From Lucinisca nassula (lineage: Eukaryota; Mollusca; Bivalvia; Lucinida; Lucinidae): a stretch of 64,000 nt of DNA. This document shows, piece by piece, positions 46,960-57,769 of the stretch. The stretch is from contig OY757011.1 in assembly GCA_963580285.1 (NCBI GenBank), forward strand, positions 152,246,745-152,310,744, written 5' to 3'. The notes beneath the pieces are model-generated. The model was not told the origin of the DNA and made no database searches. It saw nothing but the letters and a program-made list of their open reading frames with translations. Within the stretch, counting starts at the first letter, position 1; each line of letters starts with the position of its first letter. A program made the translations under genes and the position numbers.

Positions 46960-48460
46960 GGGTCATTATTAGCTCCAGAGCTATAATGTGCATAATGTTG
47001 AGGGAGGTATAAAAAGGTGAAGCTTCATATCAAATATCAGCAAAGGCTATAATTTGAACAATCTTGGCAAAGGTACACTAGATGAAGCTACACACAAAAT
47101 ATTGAAGATCTGGACCTTGCGTTTTCAGAGAAGAAGATTTTTTTAAAGACATTCCCTACATAAGCCTTTGTAAAACCAAATGACCCCGGGCGGGGGCATT
47201 TTTGGCCCAAGGGCTATAATTTAAACATTCTTGATAGAGGTCCACTAGATGAAGCTTCACACCAAATATCAAAGACGTGGGCCTTGCTATTCCAGAGTAG
47301 AATATTTTCAAAGATTATCTCTATATAAGTCTATGTAAATCCAAAGGGCCCCGTGGCGGGGGCATTTGTGGCTTGAGGGCTATAAGTTAAACAATCTTGG
47401 TAGAGGTCCACTAGATGAAGCTCCATACCAAATATCGAAGACCTGGGCCGTGCAGTTTCAGAGGACAAGATTTTTAAAGATTTCCCTATATAAGTCTATG
47501 TAAAACCAAAGGGTCTCGGGACGGTGGCATTTTTGGCCATAGGGCTATAATTTGCACGATGTTGGTAAAGGTCCACTAGATGAAATTTCACACCAAATTT
47601 CAAAGACCTAGGCCTTGTGGTTTCACAAAAGAAGATTTTGAAAGATTTTCCATATATAAGTCTATGTAAAACCAAAGGGTCTCGGGGCGGGGCATTTTTA
47701 GCCCCAGGATTATAATTTGCACAATCTTGATAAAGGTCCACTAGATGAAATTTCACACCAAATATCAAAGACCTAAGCCTTGTGGTTTCACAGATGAAGA
47801 TTTTTAAAGATTTTCCCTATATAAGTCTATGTAAAACCAAAGGGCCCAGGAGTAGGGGCATTTTTGGTCTCAGGGCTATAATTTGAACAGTGTTGGCAGA
47901 GGTCCACTAGTTGAAGCTTCATACCAAATATCAAAGACCTAGGCCTTGTGGTTTCAGAGAAGAAGATTGTTTTGTAGATTTTCCTTATATAAGTCTATGT
48001 AAAACCAAAGGGCCCCGGAGCGGGGGGCATTTTTGGCCCCAGGGATATAATTTGAACAATCTTGGTAGAGGTCCACTAGATGAAGCTTCATACCAAATAT
48101 CGAAGACATGGGCCTTGCGGTTTCAGAGAAGAAGATTTTAAAAGATTTTCCCTATATAAGCCTATGTAAAACCAAAGGGCCCCCAGAGCGGGGACATTTT
48201 CGGCACCAGCATTATAATTTGAACAATCTTGGTAGAGGTCCACTAGATAAAGCTTCATACCAAATATCAAAGACCTGGGCCTAGTGGTTTCAGAAGACAA
48301 CATTTTTAAAGATTTTTCCTATATAAGCCTATGTAAAACCAAAGGCCCCAGGGTTATAATTTGAACAATCTTGGTAGAGGTTCCCTAGATGAAGCTTCAT
48401 ACCAAATATCCAAGACCTGGGCCATGCGGTTTCAGAGAAGAAGATCTTTTAAGTTTTCAG
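46960..48460 (+). repeat. ~158-bp tandem array, nine units (Pearl-like)
   Basis: GGTCCACTAGATGAAGCTTC or a variant recurs at about 47082, 47237, 47406, 47570, 47734, 47904, 48068, 48235 and 48388. Each is followed by GGTTTCAGAGAAGAAGATTT, CCCTATATAAGTCTATGTAA and a GGGGCGGGGGCATTTTTGGC block. Open frames across it end within two units. Confidence 0.9.
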
Positions 48461-48469
48461 TGAAAAAAA

Positions 48470-48695
48470 TCTATTTTTAGCTCCTGTGACCTAGATGTAC
48501 AACAGACCAGAACCATTTGAACAATTTTGAAAGGGGACCACCTAAGGATCATTCCTGTGAAGTTTGGTCAAAATCTGATCAGTGGTTTAGGAGGAAATGT
48601 CGTTTGAAGAATTGTTTACGGACGCACGCACTGACGACGGACTAAAAGGCATCATAAAAGCTCACCTTGTCACTACGTGACAGGTGAGCTAAAAA
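48470..48695 (+). mobile_element. 3' end of Pearl/Helentron-type element with hairpin
   Basis: After the last unit the sequence leaves the repeat: GAAGTTTGGTCAAAATCTG, then GGACGCACGCACTGACGACG. It ends in the hairpin AGCTCACCTTGTCAC/GTGACAGGTGAGCT (about 48659-48690). A tandem core followed by a unique tail with terminal hairpin is the layout of bivalve Pearl elements, which are related to Helentrons. The assignment is by architecture only. Confidence 0.6.
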
Positions 48696-48744
48696 TTATG
48701 ACCAGCCGTGTAATAACACATGGTCACTCGTTATATGATAAACA

Positions 48745-48845
48745 GAATCCTGCACTCGTGGTCATTTCATATGAAATGTTTGAAACTCACCAAAGGCTCG
48801 TATAATAAATTTCATATGAAATGACTACTCGTGTAAGATCCTGTA
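48745..48845. repeat. Inverted repeat with ATTTCATATGAAAT cores
   Basis: ACTCGTGGTCATTTCATATG on the left mirrors CATATGAAATGACTACTCGT on the right, with ~35 bp between. Each arm is itself partly palindromic. Confidence 0.75.
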
Positions 48846-48934
48846 TTTCAGCGAAACATGTTTTGCGATTAAAAGTACGTTGACTTTTGCCATTTTGATA
48901 CATTCACTCGTGGGAAAACTTTCAGAGTATCTCT

Positions 48935-49018
48935 TACACTTTCGGATGAGTCTTTAAACCAAGGTCCCGACTCCGTATGACCTTAAGCTGTTGGTGGGAC
49001 GTAAAACTCACTCACTCA
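48935..49018 (+). mobile_element. SINE 3' fragment (CACTCACT tail)
   Basis: CTTTCGGATGAGTCTTTAAAC, then GACCTTAAGCTGTTGGTGGG and a (CACT)n tail. It matches the reverse complement of 54928-55015. The 5' tRNA-like head is missing. Confidence 0.75.
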
Positions 49019-49191
49019 GAATATCTCTTTAAATTCTAATGTTCGCCGATACTTCATCAAAGTACTTGTAATAAAATGTCATCATGCCTAACGCCATGAA
49101 AAGACACAATTTATCCAAATGTTTCCTCTGAATTTCTTGTTTTTTTCTGTACATACAACAGAAAAAAACAACAACTTTACATTCCGGTAAA

Positions 49192-49301
49192 TCAGCCCCC
49201 GCCCATAGGGGCTTGAAGAAATATATGGGCTGCAAAATTGGAAGCAACGTCACCAAAATGACCTTTACAGTGTTGACGGGGACGTTAAACCTCAAATCAA
49301 A
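49192..49301 (+). mobile_element. SINE, family A, internally deleted, 13-bp TSD
   Basis: The 5' end (CCCGCCCATAGGGGCTTG to ATGGGCTGC) is joined directly to the 3' part (AAAATTGGAAGCAACGTC onward), losing about 190 bp. The flanking repeat ACATTCCGGTAAA at 49179-49191 and 49302-49314 shows it inserted as one unit. Another 3' fragment lies at 49395-49455. Confidence 0.88.
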
Positions 49302-49639
49302 ACATTCCGGTAAAAGCTTGCATTTAAGGGAATAAAATAAAAAAGAAACAATGAGAGTAAGATTGCTGAAATTAAGTATCCCAGAAAAGTTGTTAACGTC
49401 TCCAGAATGACCTTTACATTGTTGGCGGGGACGATAAACCTCAAATCAAACAAACAAAAACAGCCACCATTTTTTTTTTTTTTTTTGCCTCACCAGAAAT
49501 TAGGCAAACTCACCTAGTCTTTCTAACACTTTTAGGTGGCTTTCAATGCATTTATGTAATAGCTTAGATCTATACAAATTGTTTCTATATGATTTTGGTG
49601 AAGATTTACATAACGGTTTCTGAGCAAACCGGGGTGAAA

Positions 49640-50235
49640 GGGTAAAAATCCCACGGGTTTTTTTAAAATCCCGCGGGTTTAAAATATGGGATTTTTCTCC
49701 ACTCCCGCGGGATTAAAATCCCATAAAATATCAGGGATTTTTCTCCCACGGGAGAATTTCAAAATCAAAATGGACCTACTTAACATTAAAAATATGCACA
49801 AAAAATATGGCTGCTCCAGCTCTAATTTCAGTTTCTCCCGCGGGATTTTTCTCCTATGGGATTTTTTTATTTTTTAAAATGCTCTGGAATGAAGGCGTAA
49901 TATCTCTTTTCTCAATTAGAGAAGCTTACAATGAGTAAAGCATGAATATAACTATTTAAAAAAAAAAACCCGTGGGATTTTAATCCCATGGGATTTTTAT
50001 CCCATAATCGAAAATGGGATTTTTCTCCCGTGTGATTTCACTAATTTCCAATAAATCTGCTTTGTTTGACCAAAGCTATAATAATTTTGTGAATTTATGT
50101 ATAAAACATGCATAATTTATTTGTTTAAAGTAACTAATATTGGCCCCATTGAAATTAACTCCCGCGGGATTTTTATCCCATTTCAGAGCACATGATTTAA
50201 ATCCTGTGGGATGGGATTATTTTATTTCTTTTGTT
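49640..50235. repeat. Cluster of AAATCCCGCGGGATTT-type palindromes
   Basis: Around a dozen variants of TCCCGCGGGATTTTT or TCCCATGGGATTTTT in both orientations within ~600 bp of AT-rich DNA. The motif is self-complementary. Function unknown. Confidence 0.8.
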
Positions 50236-50250
50236 TTCTTCTTTGGCTGT

Positions 50251-50479
50251 AAACCCATTTTGTACCAGGAACCCCAAAATGGGTACCCTGGCAAACAGTG
50301 CAGGCCCAGATCAGACGCCGCAAAACGCTGCATCTGATCAGGGCCTACATGGTTTGTGAAAAGTTAAGATATTTTCAAAGTAAGTTTTTAAGAAAACACA
50401 GCCTGACACCCCTTAATTTTGGAATGGACTCCTGGTATATATAAGGAGGAAGATTCCATTTGGTACAAAAAGGGTTAAA
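50251..50479. mobile_element. ~230-bp MITE, TTAACCC ends, copy 2
   Basis: AAACCCATTTTGTACCAGG at the left and TTGGTACAAAAAGGGTTAA at the right form the terminal inverted repeat. The interior aligns with 14994-15224. Confidence 0.88.
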
Positions 50480-50529
50480 ATTTAAGAACAATGTAAGAAC
50501 ATCAGACTTCAGGTCCTTCAGTCAGCGAA

Positions 50530-51130
50530 CCATGACATCTAGGCCAAGGTCGAACATAGATGCTTGCATAAAAGTTGCCATTCTTAAATGCAAGCTTGTA
50601 CTAAGTGGCATTAAGTAGCATTAATTAAGCTGCAATAATTCGTGAGAAATAAACTTGACCATAAGGGTGAATGCTAGGGTTGTCGTAATATTTTACAAAG
50701 TCAGTGAACGATAAAATTTAGGTCAAACTCACATATGGATGCTTGCATCTAAGTTGCTATCCCCAGATTCAATTTTGTACCAAATATCATTAATGAAGCT
50801 CTTATAGTTCTTGAGAAATAAACTTGACCATTAGGGTGAATGCTAGGGAGGTCGCAATATTTTACAAAGTCAGTGAACAATAAAATGTAGGTCAAGGTCA
50901 AAAAAGGATGCTTGCATTTAAGTTGCCATCCCCAGATACAAGTTTGTACCAAGTATCATTAATAAAGCTCTTATAGTTCTTGAGAAATAAACTTGTACCT
51001 TAGGGTAAACGCTAGGTCAAATATGGATGCTTGCATTTAAGTTGCTATCCCCAGATACAAGTTTGTGCCAAGTGTCATTAATGAAGCTCTTATAGTTATT
51101 AAGAAATAAACTTGAACCTTTGCGTGAACG
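50530..51130 (+). repeat. ~100-190 bp tandem repeat, four units
   Basis: GATGCTTGCAT.TAAGTTGC, AAGCTCTTATAGTT and GAGAAATAAACTTGACC recur four times, at about 50560, 50740, 50910 and 51025. Later units have an internal deletion of the TTTTACAAAGTCAGTGAAC part. No coding. Confidence 0.85.
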
Positions 51131-51373
51131 CTAGGGTGGTCTAAAATGTTGACGCCTTGGCAAACGGACAGAAAACGTGACGCCTATATCGCGCCATCCT
51201 AATAGCAGGCGCGACAATAAATATTAATCAATTCGTTAAAAAGATAAGAGTGCAGACAAGCCATTGGGGGGCCTGTGACCTGAAGCCATTGGGGGGCCTG
51301 TGATCTGAAAAAAGGTCAAGGTCATCCAATATCCAATCAAATCTGTATTATGTTGTAATGATACATAGTACCA

Positions 51374-51765
51374 AGTAGAAGTAAAACAAAGATCAGAAAT
51401 CGATACAATTAACTTATTCCACCCATCAAAGACACCAAAAGGAAAGAAACACAAACATTAAGCGACCAGACCATAATGGAAACCTAAACAAATGAAGGCC
51501 ATAAGGACAGTCACTTTCCCACAAAATGGCCATATGGCCATCCAAAATAAAAAGACACAAAAGATACACACAGTAAGTAACAAACAACAACATAAATAAA
51601 CCGCCACAGAAGAACCACCTTGGAACGGACAGTGGAAAGATTTCCACGGGTGGTGGTGGGGGGGGGGGCTTAAATCGATTTCACGTGGCCACAATCCTCG
51701 CCCTTACTTCTGTCGCGATTTAGACAAATAATTTGTTCAGTCCGCAAAGTTTGAATAAAATTAAT
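51374..51765 (-). mobile_element. Interspersed repeat, family C, long copy
   Basis: Reverse complement matches 345-727 from CGGACTGAACAAATTATTTG through to GTAGAAGTAAAAC, extending the family to ~390 bp. Short related blocks with GGGGGGCCTGTGACCTGA flank it at 51225-51330 and 51770-51890. Confidence 0.8.
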
Positions 51766-51825
51766 CAACTCGTTAATGTGATAGAGTGTATACAAACCAT
51801 TTTTGGCAAAAAATTGACCGTTTGT

Positions 51826-51858
<33 letters not shown>
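51826..51858. repeat. Poly-G tract
   Basis: 33-bp G run between TTTGT and CTGTGACCTTG. Length likely unstable. Confidence 0.95.
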
Positions 51859-51929
51859 CTGTGACCTTGAAAAAAAGGTAAAGGTCACCAGAATCTAAAC
51901 AAATCTGCGGTCTGCTGTAATGTCTGATC

Positions 51930-54470
51930 CATTTGGATCCCAGGGGCATGATTGGCAGGATTTATGTAGGTGACCACTTGCCCTTGCTACATACTATCTC
52001 AGCTCAGGACCCCGTGGTTTCAGAGAAGAGTTTTGAACCTTTTTTCCCATAATGAGTCTAAAGGAGCTAAGGGGCCCCGGGGCGTGACCCGTTTGGACCC
52101 CGGGGGCATGAGTGGCGCGAATTATGTAGGTGACCACTTGCCGTTGCTACATGCTAAATATCTAAGCTCTGGGCCCTGTGGTTTCAGAGAAGAAGATTTT
52201 TGAAGCTTTTTCCCATTATGAGTCTATTGGAGCGAAGGGCCGCCGGGGCACAGCCCAATTGGAACCCAGGGCTATGATTGGCAGGAATTATGTAGGTGAC
52301 TACTTGCCTTTGCTACATGCTAAATATCTAAGCTCTGGGTCCTGTGGTTTCAGAGAAGAAGATTTTTGAAGCTTTTTTTCCATTATGAGTCTATGGGAGC
52401 GAAGGGCCCCCGGGGCTGGGCCCATTTGGAACCCAGGGGCATGATTGGCAGGAATTATGTAGGTGACCACTTGCCGTTGCTACATGCTAAATATCTAAGC
52501 TCTGGGCCCTGTGGTTTCAGAGAAGATTTTTGAAGCTTTTTTCCATTATGAGTCTATAGGAGCTAAGGGGCCCCGGGGCGTGGCCAATTTGGACCCCAGG
52601 GGCATGATTTGCAGGAATTATGTAGGTTACAACTTGCCGTTGCTACATGCTAAATATCTAAGCTCTGGGCCCTGTGGTTTCAGAGAAGAAGATTTTTGAA
52701 GCTTTTTTCCATTATGAGTCTATGGGAGCGAAGGGGCCCCAGGGCGTGGCCCATTTGGAACCCAGGGGCAAGATTGACAGGAATAATGTAAGTGACCACT
52801 TGCCCCTGCTACATGCTAAATATCTAAACTCTGGGCTCTGTTGTTTCAGAGAAGAAGATTTTTTTATTTTTTTTCCATTATGAGTCTATGGGAGCGAAGG
52901 GGCCCAGGGGCATGATTGGCAGGAATTATGAAGGTAGCCACTTGCCGTTGCTACATGCTAAATACCTAAGCTCTGGACCCTTTTGTTTCAGAGAAGAAGA
53001 TTTTTGAAGCGTTTTTTCCACTATGAGTCTATGGGAGCTAAGGGGCCCCGGGTCATGGCCCATTTGGAACCCAGGGGCATGATTGGCAGGAATTATGTAG
53101 GTGACCACTTGCCATTGCTACATGCTTAATATCTAACCTCTGGGCCTTGTGGTTTCAGAGAAGAAGATTTTTGAAGCTTTTTTCCATTATGAGTCTATGG
53201 GAGCTAAGGGGCCCCGGGGCGTGCCCCATTTGGACCCCAGGGGCATGATTGGCAGGATTTATGTAGGTGACCACTTGCCATTGCTACATGCTAAATATCT
53301 AAGCTCTGGGTCCTGTGGTTTCAGAGAAGAAGATGTTAGAAGCTTTTTCCATTAGGGGTCTATAGGAGCTAAGGGGCCCCGGGGTGTGGCCCGTTTGGAC
53401 CCCAGGGGCATGATTGGCAGGAATTATGTAGCGGACCACTTGCCGTTGCTACATGCTAAATACCTCAGCTCTGGGCCCTGTGGTTTCAGAGAAGAAGCTT
53501 TTTGAAGCTTTTTCCATTATGAATCTATGGGAGCTAAGGGGTCCCGGGGCATGGCCTATTTGGAACCCAGGGGCATGATTGGCAGGAATTATGTAGGTGA
53601 CCGCTTGCCGTTGCTACATGCTAAATATCTAAGTTCTGGGCCCTGTGGTTTCAGAGAAGAAGATTTTTCAACCTTTTTTTCCATTATGCGTCTATAGGAG
53701 CTAAGGGGTCCCGGGATGTGGCCAATTTGGACCCAAGGGACATGATTGACAGGAACTATGTAGGTCAATACTTGCCGTTGCTACATGCTAAATATCTAAG
53801 CTCTGGGCCCTGTGGTTTCAGAGATGAAGATTTTTGAAGCTTTTTTCCAGTATGAGTCTATGGGAGCAAAGGGGCCCCGGGGCGTGGCCCTTTTGGATCC
53901 CAGGGGCATGATTGGAAGGATTTATGTAGGTGACAACTTGCCGTTGCTACATGCTAAATATCTAAGATCTGGGTCCTGTGGTTTCAGAGAAGAATATTTT
54001 TGAAGCTTTTTTCCATTATGAGTATATGGGAGCGAAGGGGGCCGAGGCATGGCCCATTTGGAACCCAGGGGCATGATTGGCAGGAATTATGTAGGTGACC
54101 ACTTGCCCTTGCTACATGCTAAATATCTAAGCTCTGGGTCCTATGGTTTCAGAGAAGAAGATTATTGAAGCTTTTTTCCATTATTAGTCTATGGGAGCGA
54201 AGGGGCCCCGGGGCATGGCCCCTTTGGAACCCGGGGGCATGATTGGCAGGAATTATATAGGTGACCACGTGCCCTTGCTACATGCTAAATATCTAAGCTC
54301 TGGGCCCTGTGGCTTTCAGAGAAGAAGATTTTTAAGCTTTTTCCATTATGAGTCTATAGGAGCTAAGGGGCCCCGGGGCGTGGTCAATTTGGACCCCAGT
54401 GGCATGATTGGCAGGAATTATGTAGGTGATCACTTGCCGTTGCTACATGCTAAAAATCTAAGCTGTGAAG
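51930..54470 (+). repeat. ~163-bp tandem array, about 16 units
   Basis: GGGGCATGATTGGCAGGAAT recurs about every 163 bp from ~51947 to ~54400, with TTGCTACATGCTAAATATCT and GTGGTTTCAGAGAAGAAG in each unit. The GTTTCAGAGAAGAAGATTTT and GAGTCTATGGGAG..GGCCCCGGGGCG segments are shared with the 46960-48460 array, so the two arrays are diverged relatives. The ~60-codon open frames recurring here are unit-length artefacts. Confidence 0.92.
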
Positions 54471-54924
54471 CTAAATTTACCTCTTTGGTTAGAGCTAGGG
54501 ACTAACTTCCCACATCACAGGTCCTGGTGTATTCTGAATGTCATTTAACGTGTCACCAGTAACAATTCTGATTCTGGTTCTAATATAGCCATTGGAGCTA
54601 ATGTGTTTTAAGCTAAGGATATAATCAAATTTTGTATATTTTTCGCAAAATATTTCATATACCCCGCCCCAACACTCCACGAATCATTCAGTTACCTAGA
54701 TGCAGGTACTCCATAGGATCGTATAATTTAAGCGGTCATAAAGAGTACCCACAGTCTATGTATTTAAGCAGGAATAAAGAGTACGAAACTACAGTCTATG
54801 TATTTAAACAGCTTTAAGAAAAGTAAAGTATACCCTTGTAAACCACCTCTTTTCAAACACACACAGATTGCGAATGCTACTTATAATTCTCCGATTGGGG
54901 CTGTCTTAAGAGTACCCACAGTGT

Positions 54925-55090
54925 GAGTGAGTGAGTGTTTCAGTTTTACGTTCCACCAACAGCTAAGGTCATGCGGAGACGGGACCTCGGTTGAAAGACT
55001 CATCCAAAAGTCTGGAGAAGCCCGGGATCGATCCTGCGACCCCTGATTTACAAGGCAAGTAGCGTAACCATTGCACCACGGAGGCTTCCA
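54925..55090 (-). mobile_element. tRNA-derived SINE
   Basis: Minus-strand head with a B box GGATCGATCC-like sequence and a tRNA-like 3' half near 55020-55085. The tail is (CACT)n, seen as GTGAGTGAGTGAGTG. CCACAGTGT flanks both sides (about 54916 and 55095), a short likely target-site duplication. Confidence 0.75.
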
Positions 55091-55546
55091 ATATCCACAG
55101 TGTAAGGGCAGATAAACAGAGGAGCTACATGGCCTATTCCGATTATATTAACACAAGGCATACCTGTCTGTTACCCCATGATCTGAAATTTGTCAGACCG
55201 TGATTTATTGGTGATAAGATGTTTATGTTCCTTATTGTAGAATATAAGAATCATCTTTTATCCTCTTAACTTTTGTCTATATTTTCCTTCTTATTTCAGC
55301 ACGACAGCGCACACCTGCCTAGAATGCCCGCGAGGGCGTGAGGCAGTATATAGAGATAGATAGATATTCTATTCTATTCTCTTGTAGAACTCGGCGTAGA
55401 CTAAAATTTATAATCGAGAACCCCAAAATGTGAACATTGTATTAAGGTAGCAGTGTCGTTACTCATTTCGGAATCACTATCCATTTTACAATTTCCGGTG
55501 ATTCCGAATTGTTTCGCTCAATTTTAAAAATCGATCGTCACTTCCT

Positions 55547-55768
55547 GTGACTGAGCTTCCGGTCGGCTGGAGAAGTGACACTTTGAAAGCAGACAGGGAT
55601 ACTTTAGAGTATAATGTAGAAGAGATTCTGGCCAGGGAGGAGGTGAAATTGGTAACAGACATTAACTTGAAAGTGTTGACAGGCATGATTGAAGACATTA
55701 GTAAGCAAGGAAGGAAGGAACTGACAGATGCACTGATGGAATACATCAGGAGCACTAAAAGATTTTGA
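55547..55768 (+). CDS. Possible terminal exon or small ORF, unrecognised
   Basis: An open stretch of about 73 codons with coding-like composition: charged, helical, no simple repeats (for example DTLEYNVEEILAREEVKLV and IEDISKQGRKELTDALMEYI), ending in TGA. It has no ATG near its start. The first codon that opens the frame is GTG at 55547, so it would have to be a 3' exon or a degraded gene fragment. The upstream polypyrimidine signal is weak. I recognise no family. It does not match any repeat elsewhere in the window, which sets it apart from most open frames here. Confidence 0.3.
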   Translation: MTELPVGWRSDTLKADRDTLEYNVEEILAREEVKLVTDINLKVLTGMIEDISKQGRKELTDALMEYIRSTKRF

Positions 55769-56023
55769 AGGTCATTGTATTATGAGCATCATGTGTTTTT
55801 CACATAGGGAAATGCACAAGTGACTTACTTAAGTACCATGAGTTTATAGGCAGCGAAAAAATGCCTTATAGATATACAACAACAACAACAACGACATCCA
55901 AGTGTCAACATGGATTATTGGGAGTGAGCGTTTAATCATTGGTGTAAAGAAACTAACTCTGCAGTGACATAAGCCTATGTGGGGCAAGTGATAAACTTCT
56001 TATTAACAGGCAGTTTACCGGAA

Positions 56024-56657
56024 GACAGTTCCCCGACAAGACAGTTCCCCGACAAGGTTTTTGGAGACAGTTCTCGACACATTTGAAGACAGTTCCCCGA
56101 CACTTTTGAAGACAGTAACACGACACTATTGTTCATAGTTAAATGACCTGTGACTGATAATTATAATTGGCAATTAGTTCCCAGACACTTTTGATGAGAG
56201 TTCCCCGACACTATTGTTCATAGTCTTAATGACCTAATTGGCAATTAGGGATAATTGAGGATAATAAAGGCTAAGTAACAATTCTGATTCTGAAGTGATC
56301 ATTATGAATAGATTAAGTATACCTGTGATTTGGAGAGGCAATGTCTTTCTGTGTCGGGGAATTGTCTTAAGATATATTAGTTATAATTTGGACGTTTCCT
56401 GTTATGGCAACTATATTAATGAGTTGTCTGAAATTTTCTCGTTGGAAGTTTAAGCTTTTATTTTATACATGTAAAAGTCTGTCGAGGAACTGTCTACAAA
56501 AATGTCGATGAACCCATAATTTAATATTTCTAAACGTCTGTCGGTGAATTGTCTTCAAAATATTGATGAACACATAATAACTATCAATTATGATAATCAT
56601 CATGATCAGTCACATGTCATTTGACTTTGAACAATAGTGTCGGGGAACCGTCTTCAA
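56024..56657. mobile_element. ~630-bp foldback element, GACAGTTCCCCGAC ends
   Basis: GACAGTTCCCCGACA repeats at the left (56024, 56040, 56087) and GTGTCGGGGAACCGTCTTC at the right (about 56638). Inside, GACACTATTGTTCATAGTTA at the left mirrors TGACTTTGAACAATAGTGTC at the right, and ACCTGTGACTGATAATTATA mirrors a TATGATAATCATC..CACATG stretch. Extra internal copies of the motif are present. No coding. Confidence 0.75.
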
Positions 56658-56678
56658 AAGGAATCCGGGACGTTTCAG

Positions 56679-56812
56679 TCCTGAGTCGTTTCGGCCGGGT
56701 CTTTTCGGCCTGGGTCGTTTCGGCCCAAATTTGGACCTGGGTTGTTTCGGCCTATTTTGGTGGGTCGTTTCGGCCCTGGGTCGATTCGGCCTGGGTCGTT
56801 TCGGTCCGATTT
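56679..56812 (+). repeat. GGGTCGTTTCGGCC cluster, forward
   Basis: About nine degenerate copies of GGGTCGTTTCGGCC in 135 bp. Mirrored at 61410-61550. Confidence 0.9.
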
Positions 56813-57023
56813 TATTAGATGACATTTTTTTCTGTAAAAACATATTGAATAGTAATTATTATTTAAATTTGGAATATTATTTCAACGACTTGTCACGTTA
56901 GCCATGGTTATGATAGCCAAGTTAAAGTGTTTTAAAAGTTCTATCCATAGCCATGTTTCCAGTTAGCACCAACGAGGAGGTGTGACTAGGACTTTATTAT
57001 TGTCTGAGAATGATCAGTAGTTA

Positions 57024-57708
57024 CAGTAAAATTTCGCTATTAAGATCACTTTCTACATTTCTAAAAGGTGGTCTTATTAGCGGGGTGGTTCCCTATTATG
57101 TAATTTGGTGAAAAAAATATAATGCTGGCAAGACTGATTTAAATATTTTTTTATTTGCACTGTGCCTATTTTATTGCTTTTTAGTAAATCTTGCTGCCAT
57201 TAACTTTACTCTTTTTTTCCTTATTATATGTAATTATAGGCAATATTACACCAATAAAAATCACATTAATGATAACATTCGTTCCACAATAATCTTCTTT
57301 CTGAAGAAAACAGAGCTGCACATTACCAAAATTATTAAAACTATTAATCACCTAGCATAAAAAAATCTTGTCAAAACAACACACTGGTTAGTACAGGAAA
57401 ACTGCTGTTTTTCACACCTTTAGGGAAATGTGTGAACATTACCAAAATCTGTTGTAATGATGAGGAATCCGGCAAAAAATTATGCTGACCAATGGACTGA
57501 GAGATACAAATTAACTTGACTTGGCCAAAAAGTGGTCTCACTAAAGAACAGTAATGGTAGATTCGGTCTTTTGAAAGCGGTCTTAATACTGAATAGCGGG
57601 GTGGTCTCAATTATTTATATAAGAAATAATTTTGGACTGGCGAAAACCGGTCTTAATAGCGGAGTGGTCCTAATATAGGAGTGGTCTTTAAGCGGAATTC
57701 TATTGTAC
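57024..57708. mobile_element. ~685-bp MITE, Tc1/mariner-type TA ends
   Basis: Left end TACAGTAAAATTTCGCTATT and right end reading, inverted, TACAATAGAATTCCGCTTAA form imperfect ~27-bp inverted repeats bounded by TA. Subterminal GGTCTTAATAGCGG motifs repeat at both ends. No transposase. Confidence 0.75.
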
Positions 57709-57769
57709 TAGAATCAAAGACACACACATTTTGAGAACAGCATGCGAAATATTTGCTAAATTTCGCCTA

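Noticed and set aside
52178..54505. Repeated ~62-codon open frames (VSEKKIFEAFFHYESMGAKG type) in the 163-bp array
   Set aside because: They follow the tandem unit length and stop within each unit; the same positions are out of frame in neighbouring units with indels.
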